From: Bog-473 sp963788585
GTDB taxonomy: Bacteria > Actinomycetota > Acidimicrobiia > Acidimicrobiales > RAAP-2
Direction: 5' to 3'
Length of the DNA: 64,000 nucleotides
Assembly (NCBI GenBank): GCA_963788585.1
Contig: CAWBHA010000004.1
Location: 124,001 to 188,000, forward strand
The notes under the pieces are model-generated. The model saw only the letters and a list, made by a program, of their open reading frames with translations, was not told the DNA's origin and made no database searches. Below are positions 41,996 to 51,038 of this stretch, piece by piece. A program made the translations under genes and the position numbers. Numbering within the stretch: the first letter of the stretch is position 1; each line of letters begins with the position of its first letter.

Positions 41996-44125
41996 CTATT
42001 CGACGGCGCCCCTGGCGCCGCGGCGTCGCCGGCGGGGAACCACGAGCAGAACCGATCCGAGCGCCAAGGCGCCTAGGCCGACGAACACCTGCAGTGAGAG
42101 GAAGGCACCGGTGAACGCGACCGACGGGGTCGAGCTCGGGGACGTCGGCGCCGTACTGGCCGGCGTGACCGCAGGCGTGACCGTGGGCGTCACAGGAGGC
42201 GTCACCGTGGCCGCCACGGTCACCGGCGCAGCGGTCACGATCGTCGTCACGGTGTTCGACGAGCACGTGGCGGTCCCACAGCTCGGGCCACTGAACACCG
42301 CCGTGTTCGTGATGATGGCGCCCGCGGACTCAGAGGAATTCAGCGTCACCGAGTAGGTCAACGTGTACGAGGCACCGGGGGCCACGCCGGCGGCGATCGA
42401 CCACGTTATGGTCGATCCACTGGTCGACACCGTGCAGTTCGGGGGTCCACCGGCGGCGCAGGCGGGCGAACCCGTAAGCAAGGTCGTCCCGGTCGGCGCG
42501 CTGTCGGTCACCGTGATCGGACTGGACGTCGTGGCCGTGCCGATGTTCCTCACCGTGATGGTGTAGACGATCGGGCTCGTTGAACCGGCGACGATGCTGG
42601 TCGGATTCACCGCCTTCGTGACACTGATCAGGACGACCTTCAGCGTCAGCGTCGAGGTGCCGGTGACCGGCGGCCCGCTCGGCGGGCGGCCGGTGGCGGT
42701 GGCCGTGTCGGTGACGGACCCGTTGTTGAGGTCGGCCTGGGTCGCGGTGTACGTCGCCGAGCACGTGTCCGTCGCCCCCGGCGCCAATGTGATGGCGCCG
42801 TTTGTCCCCGTCGTGCACGTGATCGGTCCGAGGCTCGAGTCGAGCGAAGGGGCCGCCTGGGCATCGGTGACGTCGACGTTGGTCAGGGTGACGTTGCCCG
42901 TGTTGGTCACCGTGAACGTGTACAGCACCGTCTGCCCGACGGTCGCCACAGCCCCGACGTTGGCGGTCTTGACGACCGAAATCGAGGGGCTCTGCTCTGC
43001 GTAGACCGTGACCGACGATGTCGCCGTGACCTTGGGCCCGCACGGGGGCGTGCCGGTGGCCGTGGCGGTGTTGGTGATGGAGCCGGCATCGACGTCGGCC
43101 TGAGTCGTCGTGTAGGTGGCCGTGCACGTCTCGCTCCCCCCCGGAGCCAGGGAGGTGTCGGGGCAGCTCAGGCCCTGGAGCGCGGGCAATGGGTCCGCGA
43201 GGGTCACGGGGTCAAGGGTGACGTTGCCCGTGTTCGTGACCAGATACGAGTAGTCGATCGTCTGGCCCGGGGCCGAGTAGCGGCCGTCGCTCGAGCCGAC
43301 GACCGTCGCCGACTTCGTGAGCGAGATCGCCGGATGGTGCTCCGCGTACACCTTGGCCGAAGAGGTTGCCCAGACCATCTGCCCGCACGGCGCCTTGCCC
43401 GTCGCCGTGGCCGTGTTGCTGATGGACCCAGCGTCCACGTCGGCCTGGCTGGTCGTGTAGGTGGCCGTACAGGTCTCGCTGATGCCCGGGAAGAGTGCAG
43501 TGTCCGGACAGCTCAGGTCCTCCAGGCCAGGCTTCGGGTCCAGAAGGGTCACCGGGTTGAGTGCGACGTTGCCCGTGTTCGTGATCAGATACGAGTAGTC
43601 GATCGTCTGGCCCGGGGCGGAGTAGCGGCCGTCGCTCGACCCGAAGACCGTGGCCGATTTCTTGAGCGAGATCGCGGCGTTCTGTTCGGCGTAGACCGTG
43701 GCCGAGGACGTCGCCCACACCTTGGGCCCCCCGCAAGTGGGTGTTCCCGTGGCCGTGGCGGTGTTGGTGATCGCCCCGGCCTGCACGTCGGCCAGGGTGG
43801 TGGTGTACGTGGCCGTGCACGTTTCGCTGACGCCTGGGAAGAGCGTCTCATCGGGACAGTTCAGACCCTGGAGCCCGAGCATCGGGTCCGTGAGCGTCAC
43901 CGGGCTCAGAGAGACGTTCCCGGTGTTCTTGATCAGATACGAGTAGTCGATCGTCTGGCCCGGGGCGGAGTAGCGGCCGTCGCTCGACCCGACGACCGTG
44001 GCCGATTTCTTGAGCGAGATTGCCGGGTTTTGGCCTTGACCCTGCCCCTGGCTTTGGCCCTGCCCCTGCTTCTGGTCGCCGTTGATCGCTTCCGCTTTCG
44101 CAATGTTCGTATTGACGGTGTTGGC
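41996..44125 (-). CDS. DUF11-repeat surface protein, C-terminal part (frame-disrupted)
   Basis: This frame carries the C-terminal two-thirds of a large adhesin-like protein whose N-terminus is in another frame (43848-45167). From 44125 it reads NTVNT, a Gln/Gly linker (QKQGQGQSQGQGQGQ), then three near-identical DUF11 repeats. Each has ISLKKSATVVGSSDGRYSAP, TIDYSYLITNTGNV and ETCTATYTT, with TNTATATG at the end. Two diverged DUF11 domains follow. It ends in a Thr/Pro stalk, VAFTG, a membrane helix and PRRRRRGARG, an LAxTG-like (sortase E type) anchor. No independent start signal is present, so it is probably not translated unless the upstream shift is corrected. Confidence 0.75.
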   Translation of the reverse strand, partial: ANTVNTNIAKAEAINGDQKQGQGQSQGQGQGQNPAISLKKSATVVGSSDGRYSAPGQTIDYSYLIKNTGNVSLSPVTLTDPMLGLQGLNCPDETLFPGVSETCTATYTTTLADVQAGAITNTATATGTPTCGGPKVWATSSATVYAEQNAAISLKKSATVFGSSDGRYSAPGQTIDYSYLITNTGNVALNPVTLLDPKPGLEDLSCPDTALFPGISETCTATYTTSQADVDAGSISNTATATGKAPCGQMVWATSSAKVYAEHHPAISLTKSATVVGSSDGRYSAPGQTIDYSYLVTNTGNVTLDPVTLADPLPALQGLSCPDTSLAPGGSETCTATYTTTQADVDAGSITNTATATGTPPCGPKVTATSSVTVYAEQSPSISVVKTANVGAVATVGQTVLYTFTVTNTGNVTLTNVDVTDAQAAPSLDSSLGPITCTTGTNGAITLAPGATDTCSATYTATQADLNNGSVTDTATATGRPPSGPPVTGTSTLTLKVVLISVTKAVNPTSIVAGSTSPIVYTITVRNIGTATTSSPITVTDSAPTGTTLLTGSPACAAGGPPNCTVSTSGSTITWSIAAGVAPGASYTLTYSVTLNSSESAGAIITNTAVFSGPSCGTATCSSNTVTTIVTAAPVTVAATVTPPVTPTVTPAVTPASTAPTSPSSTPSVAFTGAFLSLQVFVGLGALALGSVLLVVPRRRRRGARGAVE

Positions 44126-45167
44126 CTGACGGTGTTCGTATTGCGGTGTTCGTATTGACGGTGCCGGTGTTGACGGTGTTCGTGTTTACCGGAGCCGGGT
44201 TGTTCGCCGGAGCGAGGTCGTTCGCCGGAGCCGGGGTGAAGCCCGAGTTGGCCGGAGCCTGGTTCGCACCCGAGACCGCAGGGTTCTTCCCCCCGTTCAC
44301 CGTGAACGACGCGGTCGCGGTGACTTTGACGCCGCTCGGTGCGGTGCCCGTGCCTGTGGTCGTATCGGCGAAGGAGCCGGCCTGCTCGTCGGCGCTCGAG
44401 GTCGTAGAAGTGGCCGTGCAGGTCTCGTTCGCTCCCGGAGACAGCACGGTGCCCGCACAGGAGCGGCCGACCACACCTGGATTTTCGTCCGTGAGCGTGA
44501 CCGAGTTGAGGGTGACGTTGCCCGTGTTCGTGAGGAAGGAGGTGAGGTCGATGGTCTGCCCGGCGGCCGTATAGGTGTCGGTGCTCGAGCCGACGACGGT
44601 TGACGAATTGGTGACCGTGAGGGCCGGGTTCTGCACGGCGCGCACGATCGACTGGTTGGAAGTCGCACCGATCGTGCCGCCACTCGCCAAGGTTCCCGTC
44701 GCCGTCGCCGAGCCGACGACGGTGCCGTTGTCGAGATCGTCCTGGCTCACGGCGTAGGTCGCGGTGAACGTTGCTGCCCCACCGGGCGCGATGGCGGCGG
44801 TGGTGCCGCTGCAGGCGCCGGCGCCAGTGACGCTTTGGCACACCGGCGCGGTGGTCGGTCCGGAGGGCGCGGTCTGGACGTCCGCGACGCTCACGTTGGT
44901 CAGGGGAACGCCCCCAGAGTTCGTCACCGAGTACGTGTACGAGATCGTGTTGCCGACCGTCGAGTACGACGCCGTCGTGCTCGACGCGGTGATCGACAAG
45001 GCGGCCGGTGCAGCGGTCGCGGCCGGGACTGGCGTTGTCTGCGCGGCGGAAGCCGTGTCCGCACCGGCGGGCGACGACACGAGAAGGGTGGGAAACGTGA
45101 CGACCGCTATCGACAATGCCGCCGACGCGACTGCGAATGCTCGAACGCCGGAGGGGCAATGTTTCAT
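43848..45167 (-). CDS. DUF11-repeat surface protein, N-terminal part (frame-disrupted)
   Basis: Starts MKHCPSGVRAF with GAGGA upstream, then a signal peptide (VASAALSIAVVTFPTLLVSS, cleavage near AGA). Two DUF11 domains follow (TVGNTISYTYSVTNSGGV; AGQTIDLTSFLTNTGNV), then a Pro/Asn/Ala linker and NTNTV repeats at about 44205-44140. In the last copies, single bases are missing relative to the 15-nt unit (ACCGCAATACG versus ACCGTCAATACG). The frame slips into noise that runs to 43848. The real protein should continue in the frame of 41996-44125. Intact length would be about 1055 aa. Confidence 0.75.
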   Translation of the reverse strand: MKHCPSGVRAFAVASAALSIAVVTFPTLLVSSPAGADTASAAQTTPVPAATAAPAALSITASSTTASYSTVGNTISYTYSVTNSGGVPLTNVSVADVQTAPSGPTTAPVCQSVTGAGACSGTTAAIAPGGAATFTATYAVSQDDLDNGTVVGSATATGTLASGGTIGATSNQSIVRAVQNPALTVTNSSTVVGSSTDTYTAAGQTIDLTSFLTNTGNVTLNSVTLTDENPGVVGRSCAGTVLSPGANETCTATSTTSSADEQAGSFADTTTGTGTAPSGVKVTATASFTVNGGKNPAVSGANQAPANSGFTPAPANDLAPANNPAPVNTNTVNTGTVNTNTAIRTPSGQHRQYEHCESGSDQRRPEAGAGPKPGAGSRPKPGNLAQEIGHGRRVERRPLLRPGPDDRLLVSDQEHRERLSEPGDAHGPDARAPGSELSR

Positions 45168-45825
45168 GGGATCCTCGCCAAGGTTGTGACCGCCTGCACC
45201 ACCGGAAAGCTCCCGGCGGCACCGCCTGCCAATCGTGAGGCGATTGTACGCACGGCGAAAGTCGTTCCACAACGGATTCCAAATTGCACTCAAGGTCACG
45301 CGCGTTGTTGCCGACAGCTGCCGACTCGATTCCGGGGCCCGCGCGTCGCGCACTCGTGTCAGCGCGCCGATCGCTCCCGGCGGGTCGCCGCAACCGAACG
45401 ATCGTTGTGGTCGATGCCCGAGCCGGTGCTGCAGCGACGGCGGCCCGCGAGGTTGTGCGGTCCGCGTCAGCGGACCCGGGGCGCGGACCGCGGCCGGGGC
45501 AGCAGCGCGGGCGACGGGCGAGCGGGGCTCGGACGAAGACGACCGTGGCCGCGCTCCAGTACCGAAGGTGATGCCTGCCGCCGGCGAACTGCGTCAGATG
45601 GCGAACGGCGCTTGGACTCGTGCACGGTCACTCGTTCCCGGAGACGACGCACCACGGAAGACCCACTCACGGAGCACGTGGACCACAGCCGAGAAAACCG
45701 GGGCGCAGGTCGCGGACACGTGCCGGCATTGGTCCACTGCCACTGTCGTGGGCTTGGGGGCACCGCCGTACGAGACGCCCGGCGTGTGAAGGAGCAGCCC
45801 TGTTCAGGCGGACGGAGCCCGGTCG
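45168..45825. other. gene-poor 0.66-kb gap
   Basis: Holds the DUF11 gene promoter (TACAAT at 45243-45248) at its left end. Several short open frames exist on both strands, but none has a start signal, protein-like composition or recognisable motif. It separates the surface-protein pair from the IS3 remnant. Confidence 0.4.
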
Positions 45826-46458
45826 TCAGTGGCCTGCGGAGCCCAGCGGCTCCTCGTCGTCCTCACGAAACAGATGGACCAGTCGCCGTGGTGTGGCGGC
45901 GAGATCCTGCAGGCCGAAGATCACGGCATCGGCGCCGAACAGGCGTGCCGTCTCCGAGTCGCGGGCCAGCCACACGACGTCGTGCAGGAGGCTGGTTTGC
46001 AACCGGCGGACGCACCGGATGCGGCCTTCGAGGAAGGAGGTCTTCACCGCCCGCGGCGGGGGGCGGTGGCGTGCGTCGTCGGGTTCCTCGACCGCCCGGA
46101 GAGGTCGTCCCTCTTCGCCTCCGGTGCGCCACGACCGCGCCGACCGCTCTGCTTCGGCGTCCACTTCGGCGCCGGCCCCCGCGTCCGACTCGGCCCCCGC
46201 GTCCACCTCGGTCTCGATGAGGGTGGAACGCCAGCCCTGGGTCGGCACCTCCCAGCCGGGCTCCCCGGGCCCGGGACCGGGGCCCGGGGAGCTGGACGGG
46301 AAACCATCGTCGAACCCCGCGGGCTCGCGGGCCGATCCGTTCGCCAGGCCGTTCTCGTCCTGGCCGGCCGTGCCGTAGCGCTGGGTGGAGCGGTGCTGTC
46401 CGACCAGCCGGCAGGCGCGCCGTTCGGAGATGCGATACCGGTGCACCAGGTAGTCCAC
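45826..46458 (-). CDS. IS3 OrfB N-terminus fused to unknown protein
   Basis: A 210-aa frame. Residues 1-38 are the N-terminus of an IS3-family OrfB (HRYRISERRACRLVGQHR, then STQRYG). The similarity stops at about residue 38, before the RNase H-like DDE domain. The next 80 residues are low-complexity (PGPGPGPGEP and EVDAGAESDAGAGAEV). The last 60 look like a folded protein of unknown family: RLQTSLLHDVVWLARD, LFGADAVIFGLQDLAAT and LVHLFREDDEEP. GC-rich third positions support coding. Probably a degenerate or chimeric gene. Confidence 0.5.
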   Translation of the reverse strand: MDYLVHRYRISERRACRLVGQHRSTQRYGTAGQDENGLANGSAREPAGFDDGFPSSSPGPGPGPGEPGWEVPTQGWRSTLIETEVDAGAESDAGAGAEVDAEAERSARSWRTGGEEGRPLRAVEEPDDARHRPPPRAVKTSFLEGRIRCVRRLQTSLLHDVVWLARDSETARLFGADAVIFGLQDLAATPRRLVHLFREDDEEPLGSAGH

Positions 46459-46762
46459 CGCCTCCCGCCGTCGCGCCGCGCTCGAGGATCTCCCCCTGCG
46501 TCAGGTCCTGGAGCATCGAGACGTCCAGGGACTGCTCGGTGATCACGCGCTTCAGCCGGGCGTTCTCCTCGTCGAGGACCTGGAGGCGCTTCGCCTCGTC
46601 CTCCGGCATCGATCCGTAGCGCGTCCTCCAGCGGTAGTAGGTCTGGTCGGTGATCCCCAGGGTCTTGGCGGCGGCCGACACCGACATGCCCTCTCCCGTC
46701 AGCTGCTCCATCTGCCGCAGGGTGGCGACGATCTCCTCGACGTTGTGCTTCCGCGCCGGCAC
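45863..46762 (-). CDS. IS3-family transposase OrfA (read-through frame)
   Basis: Starts at the GTG at 46762 with GGGGAG upstream. The first about 90 residues are a typical OrfA: RKHNVEEIVATLRQMEQL, the helix-turn-helix SVSAAAKTLGITDQTYYRWR, and a leucine-zipper-like EENARLKRVITEQSLDVSML. In intact IS3 elements OrfA stops soon after and OrfB is made by -1 frameshifting; here the OrfA frame stays open to 45863 through unrelated sequence. Only 46480-46762 is confidently transposase-derived. The element cannot transpose on its own because OrfB is truncated. Confidence 0.6.
   Translation of the reverse strand: MPARKHNVEEIVATLRQMEQLTGEGMSVSAAAKTLGITDQTYYRWRTRYGSMPEDEAKRLQVLDEENARLKRVITEQSLDVSMLQDLTQGEILERGATAGGGGLPGAPVSHLRTARLPAGRTAPLHPALRHGRPGRERPGERIGPRARGVRRWFPVQLPGPRSRARGARLGGADPGLAFHPHRDRGGRGGRVGRGGRRRSGRRSRAVGAVVAHRRRRGTTSPGGRGTRRRTPPPPAAGGEDLLPRRPHPVRPPVANQPPARRRVAGPRLGDGTPVRRRCRDLRPAGSRRHTTATGPSVS
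46342..46762 (-). mobile_element. IS3-family insertion sequence remnant
   Basis: Contains OrfA and the first about 50 codons of OrfB (frame -1 relative to OrfA). The catalytic DDE domain is missing and no terminal inverted repeats or target duplication could be identified on either side. It marks a past insertion in the gap between the surface-protein genes and the flavoprotein gene. Confidence 0.65.
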
Positions 46763-47183
46763 CGTCGCTCCCCTACCGGCCCGTCTCCGTGCCGCGTCGC
46801 CGCTGCCCCACAACACTCGAGCTCCACACCGCGAGTCCGTCCTCCGGCGCCGTGCCGCGCGGGTTCCCCGAGGGACCGCGCCACGGCATGTGTCGCATTC
46901 GTTGTTCCATGCCCCGCCGAGCCGCGCCAAGGTCTCTGCGTGTCGAGACGGGCGCCTCCGCCAGGGCGGACACCGGAAGGGTGCATCCACAGTCCTTTCG
47001 CCACTTCCAGGACCCTCCACCTGCACACCATCTTCCCTCGCTCGCCCCGGTCGGCGCGCCGGATCGTGTCCGGCTCCGCCCAACGGGGCGACAATTCTGG
47101 TCGATTCGTCTGGTCCAACCGGCTTGAGAGTGCCGCGACCTCCCATTCTCACGCCGGTTGCCGACAGCACCCCGCCGCGGCGA
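46763..47183. other. gene-poor 0.42-kb gap
   Basis: Between the IS3 remnant and the flavoprotein 3' end. No start signals, no family-like translation and no obvious hairpin. It may include the lost upstream end of the IS element. Confidence 0.35.
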
Positions 47184-48490
47184 TCAGGTTTCGACGTGCG
47201 CCAGCGCGTCGTCGAAACTGCTCCCGCGCTCGAGGAGCGGCCGGTACCCCATGAGCTGTCGGGGCTGGCCGATCGCCATCACGGCGCGGAGCCGCCCGGC
47301 GCGCCCGAACAGCGCCACGAACCTTCCCTCGGCGAGCGAGCCGTGGACGACCTCGACGTCGTCGTCCCCCCGGGGGCTCCCGAGCACCTGGAAGCGGATG
47401 TCGAACTGATCGGACCAGAAATACGGCACCGGCGTGAACGGATCCGCCGCCCCGTGACCCGCCAACAGGGCGCGTGCGGCAGCCATGCCGGCCTGTGCGG
47501 CCACCTCCCAGTGCTCGATACGGATGAGCTCGTCCTCGTCGTCGTGGTGCCACAACCAGCGCGCCACGTCTCCCGCCGCCACCACGCCGTCGGCAGCAAA
47601 GAGGCGGTCGTCACACACCACCCCGTTCTCGATCGACAGCCCGGAACCGGCGAGCCAGTCGGTGTTCGGCGCGACGCCGATGCCGACCACGACCACGTCT
47701 GCGGGCACCGTCTCGCCGTCGGACAACGCGACGGCGAGGGGGGCGGACGCCACGACCGCTCCGGGTTCGCCACCGGTCCGCAGAATGCCCGTCACCGACA
47801 CGGCCGTCCGCAGGTCCACCCCGTGGGCAGCCTGTAGCAACGCGCAGTGTTCGCCCAGCATCGGGCCCAGCACGTTGCGCAGCGGGATGTCCAGCACCTC
47901 GAGGACCGTCACCTGGCAGCCCAGAGCGGCGCAGGTCGACGCCACCTCGGCGCCGATGAACCCGGCCCCGATCACGACCACCCGCGCCGCGTCGGTGGCG
48001 GTGACGGCGGCGCGCAGCGCCAGTGAGTCGTCGAGCGTGCGCAAGGTGAAGACCCCGTCGCGGCCCGCGAGCGGCTCGGTGCCCGGCAGGCGGCGCGGTG
48101 CCGCGCCACACGCCAAGACCACGGCGTCCGCGTCCAGAACCTCGCCACCCTCGAGCTCGACGCGCCGGCGCCGCAACGTCGAGCCCGACCGCCCGCCGCC
48201 CGAGCACCTCGTGCACGCGCAGCTCGCTCGACCTGCGCTTGTCGGCCAGCACGGCCTTTTCCGGCGGCCACTTCCCCGACAGCACCTGCTTCGAGAGCGG
48301 TGGACGGTCGTACGGCAGGTGCAGCTCCTCGCCCACCAGCGAGATGGTCCCGTCGAATCCCTCGCCCCGCAGGGTCTCGACCGCGCGCAGGCCCGGCCAG
48401 GGACGCCCCCACCACGACAACGTTCCCGTCGGCGGGCAGCGACCCCTCCGGCGAACGCGACCCCGGCGACCACGATCCCGGCGCGCTCAC
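47184..48490 (-). pseudogene. ferredoxin/rubredoxin reductase-type flavoprotein, two frameshifts
   Basis: The three frames join into one NAD(P)H:FAD oxidoreductase of about 435 aa. The N-terminal Rossmann motif VVVVGASLAG is in the frame starting at GTG 48490. Near 48404 an extra G moves it to the frame with LRAVETLRGEGFDGTISLVG and YDRPPLSKQVLSG. Near 48178 it shifts again to VELEGGEVLDADAVVLACGA, the NADH-binding VVVIGAGFIGAEVAS, ADVVVVGIGVAPNTDWL, and a Reductase_C domain with YFWSDQFDIRFQVLG. The start overlaps the MBL gene stop (GTGA). A pseudogene or an assembly-error casualty. Confidence 0.8.
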
Positions 48491-49212
48491 CACCCGAACA
48501 TGGCCATCCACTCCTCAGCGGAGCGGGGCCGGAACACATAATTGAGACGGCGGGTCTCGCCCATGCTCTGCGAGGGGTCCGCCGAGTAGAGGTGACCCGG
48601 GAAGAGGATGGCGTCGTCGGGCACCCGAGCCAGCCTGGTGTGAATGGACTCGTACATGGCCAGCGGGTCCGAACCGGGGAAGTCCGTCCGTCCGCACCCC
48701 TCGAGGAAGAGGGTGTCGCCGGCGACCAACCGGCCGTCGACGAGGAAGCATTGGCTCCCGGGTGTGTGGCCCGGCGTGTGGATCAGCTCCACCTCGACGT
48801 CACCCACCCGGATGCGCTCGCCGCTGTGGTGGCCGACCAGCTCGTCGCGGCCCACCCCCGTCGTCTGCTCGACCCACGGCACCTCGTCGGCCTGGACGTG
48901 GATCGGGACCTGCACCTTCTCGAGCAGTGTGCTGATCCCCTCGAGCGACCACCCGCCCATCTGGCCGCCGAGGTGGTCGGGGTGGAAGTGCGTGCCGAGC
49001 ACGCCCGTCAGGCGCATGCCGTCCGCCTCCAGGATGTCGAGCAGATCCTGGACGGCGTAGGCCGGGTCGACGGCAACCGCCTCACCCGTCTCGCGGTCAC
49101 CGATGAGGTAGACGAAATTCACCATCTGGCGGGCCATCATGTCGCCCTTGGCGAAGTCCCGGCCGGAAAGCAGTTGCCTGAAGTACACCCGGTCCGTCCC
49201 GCCGTCATCCAT
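48487..49212 (-). CDS. metallo-beta-lactamase-fold hydrolase
   Basis: A 241-aa MBL-fold protein. The metal-binding motif is THFHPDHLGG, followed by HTPGHTPGSQ, VAGDTLFLEGCGRTDFPG and LFPGHLYS, a full glyoxalase II-type site. The order GDTLF-x-x-G-CGRTDFPG is typical of glyoxalase II/persulfide dioxygenase-like enzymes. The neighbouring flavoprotein overlaps by 4 bp, hinting at a shared thiol or sulfur redox function; this is inference. The start overlaps the xseB end by 8 bp, so this gene is probably in the xseA-xseB transcript. Confidence 0.88.
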   Translation of the reverse strand: MDDGGTDRVYFRQLLSGRDFAKGDMMARQMVNFVYLIGDRETGEAVAVDPAYAVQDLLDILEADGMRLTGVLGTHFHPDHLGGQMGGWSLEGISTLLEKVQVPIHVQADEVPWVEQTTGVGRDELVGHHSGERIRVGDVEVELIHTPGHTPGSQCFLVDGRLVAGDTLFLEGCGRTDFPGSDPLAMYESIHTRLARVPDDAILFPGHLYSADPSQSMGETRRLNYVFRPRSAEEWMAMFGW

Positions 49213-49516
49213 CTGCGCCTGCTCCCTTCTCTGATCCCCTGCCGGATCCCTTCTCGGGCATCTCGGGACTTCCCGCGTCCGCCGCCAGGGCGTCGAGCCG
49301 GGGCACGAGCTCCTCGACCTGGGCCCGGGTGCGGCGCAGGCGACGGTCGAGCTCGTCGATCAGCGCCGTGGCCCGCTCCAGCCGTGCCACCAGCACGTCG
49401 ACGTCCACCTCGCGCTGCTCGAAGAAGCCGACGATCGCATCGAGCTCCCGGCTGGCCTCGGTGTAGCTCAGCTCGTCCACCGGGACATCGTTCGCGCCAT
49501 CGGCCTTGTCGGTCAT
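49205..49516 (-). CDS. xseB: exodeoxyribonuclease VII small subunit
   Basis: A 103-aa helical protein with the XseB core SYTEASRELDAIVGFFEQRE, VDVLVARLERATALIDELDRR and a coiled coil, plus a Gly/Lys-rich tail. It forms a complex with XseA to degrade single-stranded DNA. The ATG at 49516 overlaps the xseA stop by 4 bp. The upstream open frame is antiphase xseA. Confidence 0.93.
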   Translation of the reverse strand: MTDKADGANDVPVDELSYTEASRELDAIVGFFEQREVDVDVLVARLERATALIDELDRRLRRTRAQVEELVPRLDALAADAGSPEMPEKGSGRGSEKGAGADG

Positions 49517-50970
49517 CGCCGGCCCTCTCCCTCGGTCCGGGTGGACTCCTCGATCCGGCTCCGCGCCGTCCCGTCGGCGAAGCGCGTCACGATGGCGTCG
49601 CCTTCCGCCAGCTCGCCGGCGCTCCGGACCAGGGAACCCGAGGCGGACAGCGTCAGGCTGTAGCCGCGCTCGAGCTGCCGGTCCACGTCGTAGGCGGCCA
49701 GCAGTCTGCGCCACGAGGTGACGCGCTCCTCCTGGCGGCCGAGATGCCCCGACGCCAGCGGGCCCAGCCGGGCCGCGTCCGCCCGCACCGCGGCCTCACA
49801 TGCCTCCACTCGTCGTGGTGCGACCCGTCCCAGCGAGGATGCCTTCCCCCGCAGGCGCTCGCCGTGCAGCCGCAGCTGCTGGCGCGCCGCGGCGGTGAGG
49901 TGACGGCGCGCCTGGACGTCCCGCGCCTCGGCGTCTCCCAGGAAGGCGGGCACGCGACGGGCCAGGGCAGCCGATGGCGCCGCGACCTGCGACACCCACC
50001 AGCGGCGTACCGACGCCACGAGATGCTGCCCGCATTCCGTCGGCGTGATGCACGCGCGTGCCGCCACGACGTCGGCCACCGTCTCGTCGCCGGTGTGCCC
50101 GATGCCGGTGAACACGGGTTTGCCGCAGCCGGCCACGGCGCGGGCCACGATCTCGGTCTCGAACGCGGCCAGGTCTGCCCGTGCGCCCCCGCCGCGGACC
50201 ATGGCAACCACGTCGCAGTCGCTCCGCCCCAGCATGGTCAGGGCGCGGGCGATGGACGCGGGAGCACCCGGCCCCTGCACCGGGACTTTGACGTGCGAGA
50301 CCCGGAACCCGAACCCCGAGCCGGTGAGCTGGCCGAGGAAGTCGCGGCAGCCCTCGGTGCCGGGGCTCGCCACCAGACCGACGTGCAGCGGAACCTCGGG
50401 CTGGGGCAGCGACCCGTTGGTGCGCAACAGCCCCTCGGCCTCGAGCGCGGTCAGCAGCGCTGCCCGCTGGGCTGCCATCCGCCCGAGCAGGGCGCTCACG
50501 TCGACTTCGACGAGGATCAGACTGATCTGGCCCTGGGCTCGCCAAAGGTCGACCGTCCCGCGCAACACGACGACCATGCCCTCGGCGAGAACCACGCCCT
50601 GCTTGGCCAGGTTGTGGCGCAGCGGGCCCCACGAGGTCCGCCAGCACTTGACCTTCAGCGTCGGCGCGCCGCCGCGGCCCCCGCGAGAGCCCGAGCCCTC
50701 GGTGGCGTCGTTGTGGTCGACGAGGTCCAGGTAGAGGTGGCCGGACCGGTGGTCCGAGAGCTGGGCGATCTCGCCATGTACCCACAAGGGTCGGCTCCGA
50801 GGAAAGGCCTGCCCGAGGGCGCCCTCGACGCGTCGGTAGATCTCGCCAATAGAGAGGACGTCTGGATGCGTGTCCCGGTGCAGCTCGGGATCGAACGCAC
50901 CGTGGCCGTCGGAGGGGGAGGACTCGGGCGGAGCCTCGGGGTCGAAGAGCTGGCGGGGGCCACCGGACAT
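49513..50970 (-). CDS. xseA: exodeoxyribonuclease VII large subunit
   Basis: A 485-aa nuclease subunit. N-terminal OB-fold (SIGEIYRRVEGALGQAFP; LWVHGEIAQLSDHRSGHLYL), then the catalytic domain with GLVASPGTEGCRDFL, VAMVRGGGARADLAAF, PVFTGIGHTGDETVADVVA and a C-terminal coiled coil ending QLERGYSLTLSASG. I chose the ATG at 50970 (MSGGPRQLFD); in-frame codons further upstream run towards rnpB. It is divergent from rnpB, 68 bp away. Confidence 0.95.
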   Translation of the reverse strand: MSGGPRQLFDPEAPPESSPSDGHGAFDPELHRDTHPDVLSIGEIYRRVEGALGQAFPRSRPLWVHGEIAQLSDHRSGHLYLDLVDHNDATEGSGSRGGRGGAPTLKVKCWRTSWGPLRHNLAKQGVVLAEGMVVVLRGTVDLWRAQGQISLILVEVDVSALLGRMAAQRAALLTALEAEGLLRTNGSLPQPEVPLHVGLVASPGTEGCRDFLGQLTGSGFGFRVSHVKVPVQGPGAPASIARALTMLGRSDCDVVAMVRGGGARADLAAFETEIVARAVAGCGKPVFTGIGHTGDETVADVVAARACITPTECGQHLVASVRRWWVSQVAAPSAALARRVPAFLGDAEARDVQARRHLTAAARQQLRLHGERLRGKASSLGRVAPRRVEACEAAVRADAARLGPLASGHLGRQEERVTSWRRLLAAYDVDRQLERGYSLTLSASGSLVRSAGELAEGDAIVTRFADGTARSRIEESTRTEGEGRR

Positions 50971-51038
50971 CGCCGACACCCTACCGACGGGCTGCACCGT
51001 CACCGTCGCTCGGCCGGTGGTGGCACAATTGGCGACGA

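Noticed and set aside
45235..45789. 184-codon plus-strand frame in the gap before the IS3 remnant
   Set aside because: No ribosome-binding site, no hydrophobic or domain pattern, and Arg/Ser-rich low-information translation.
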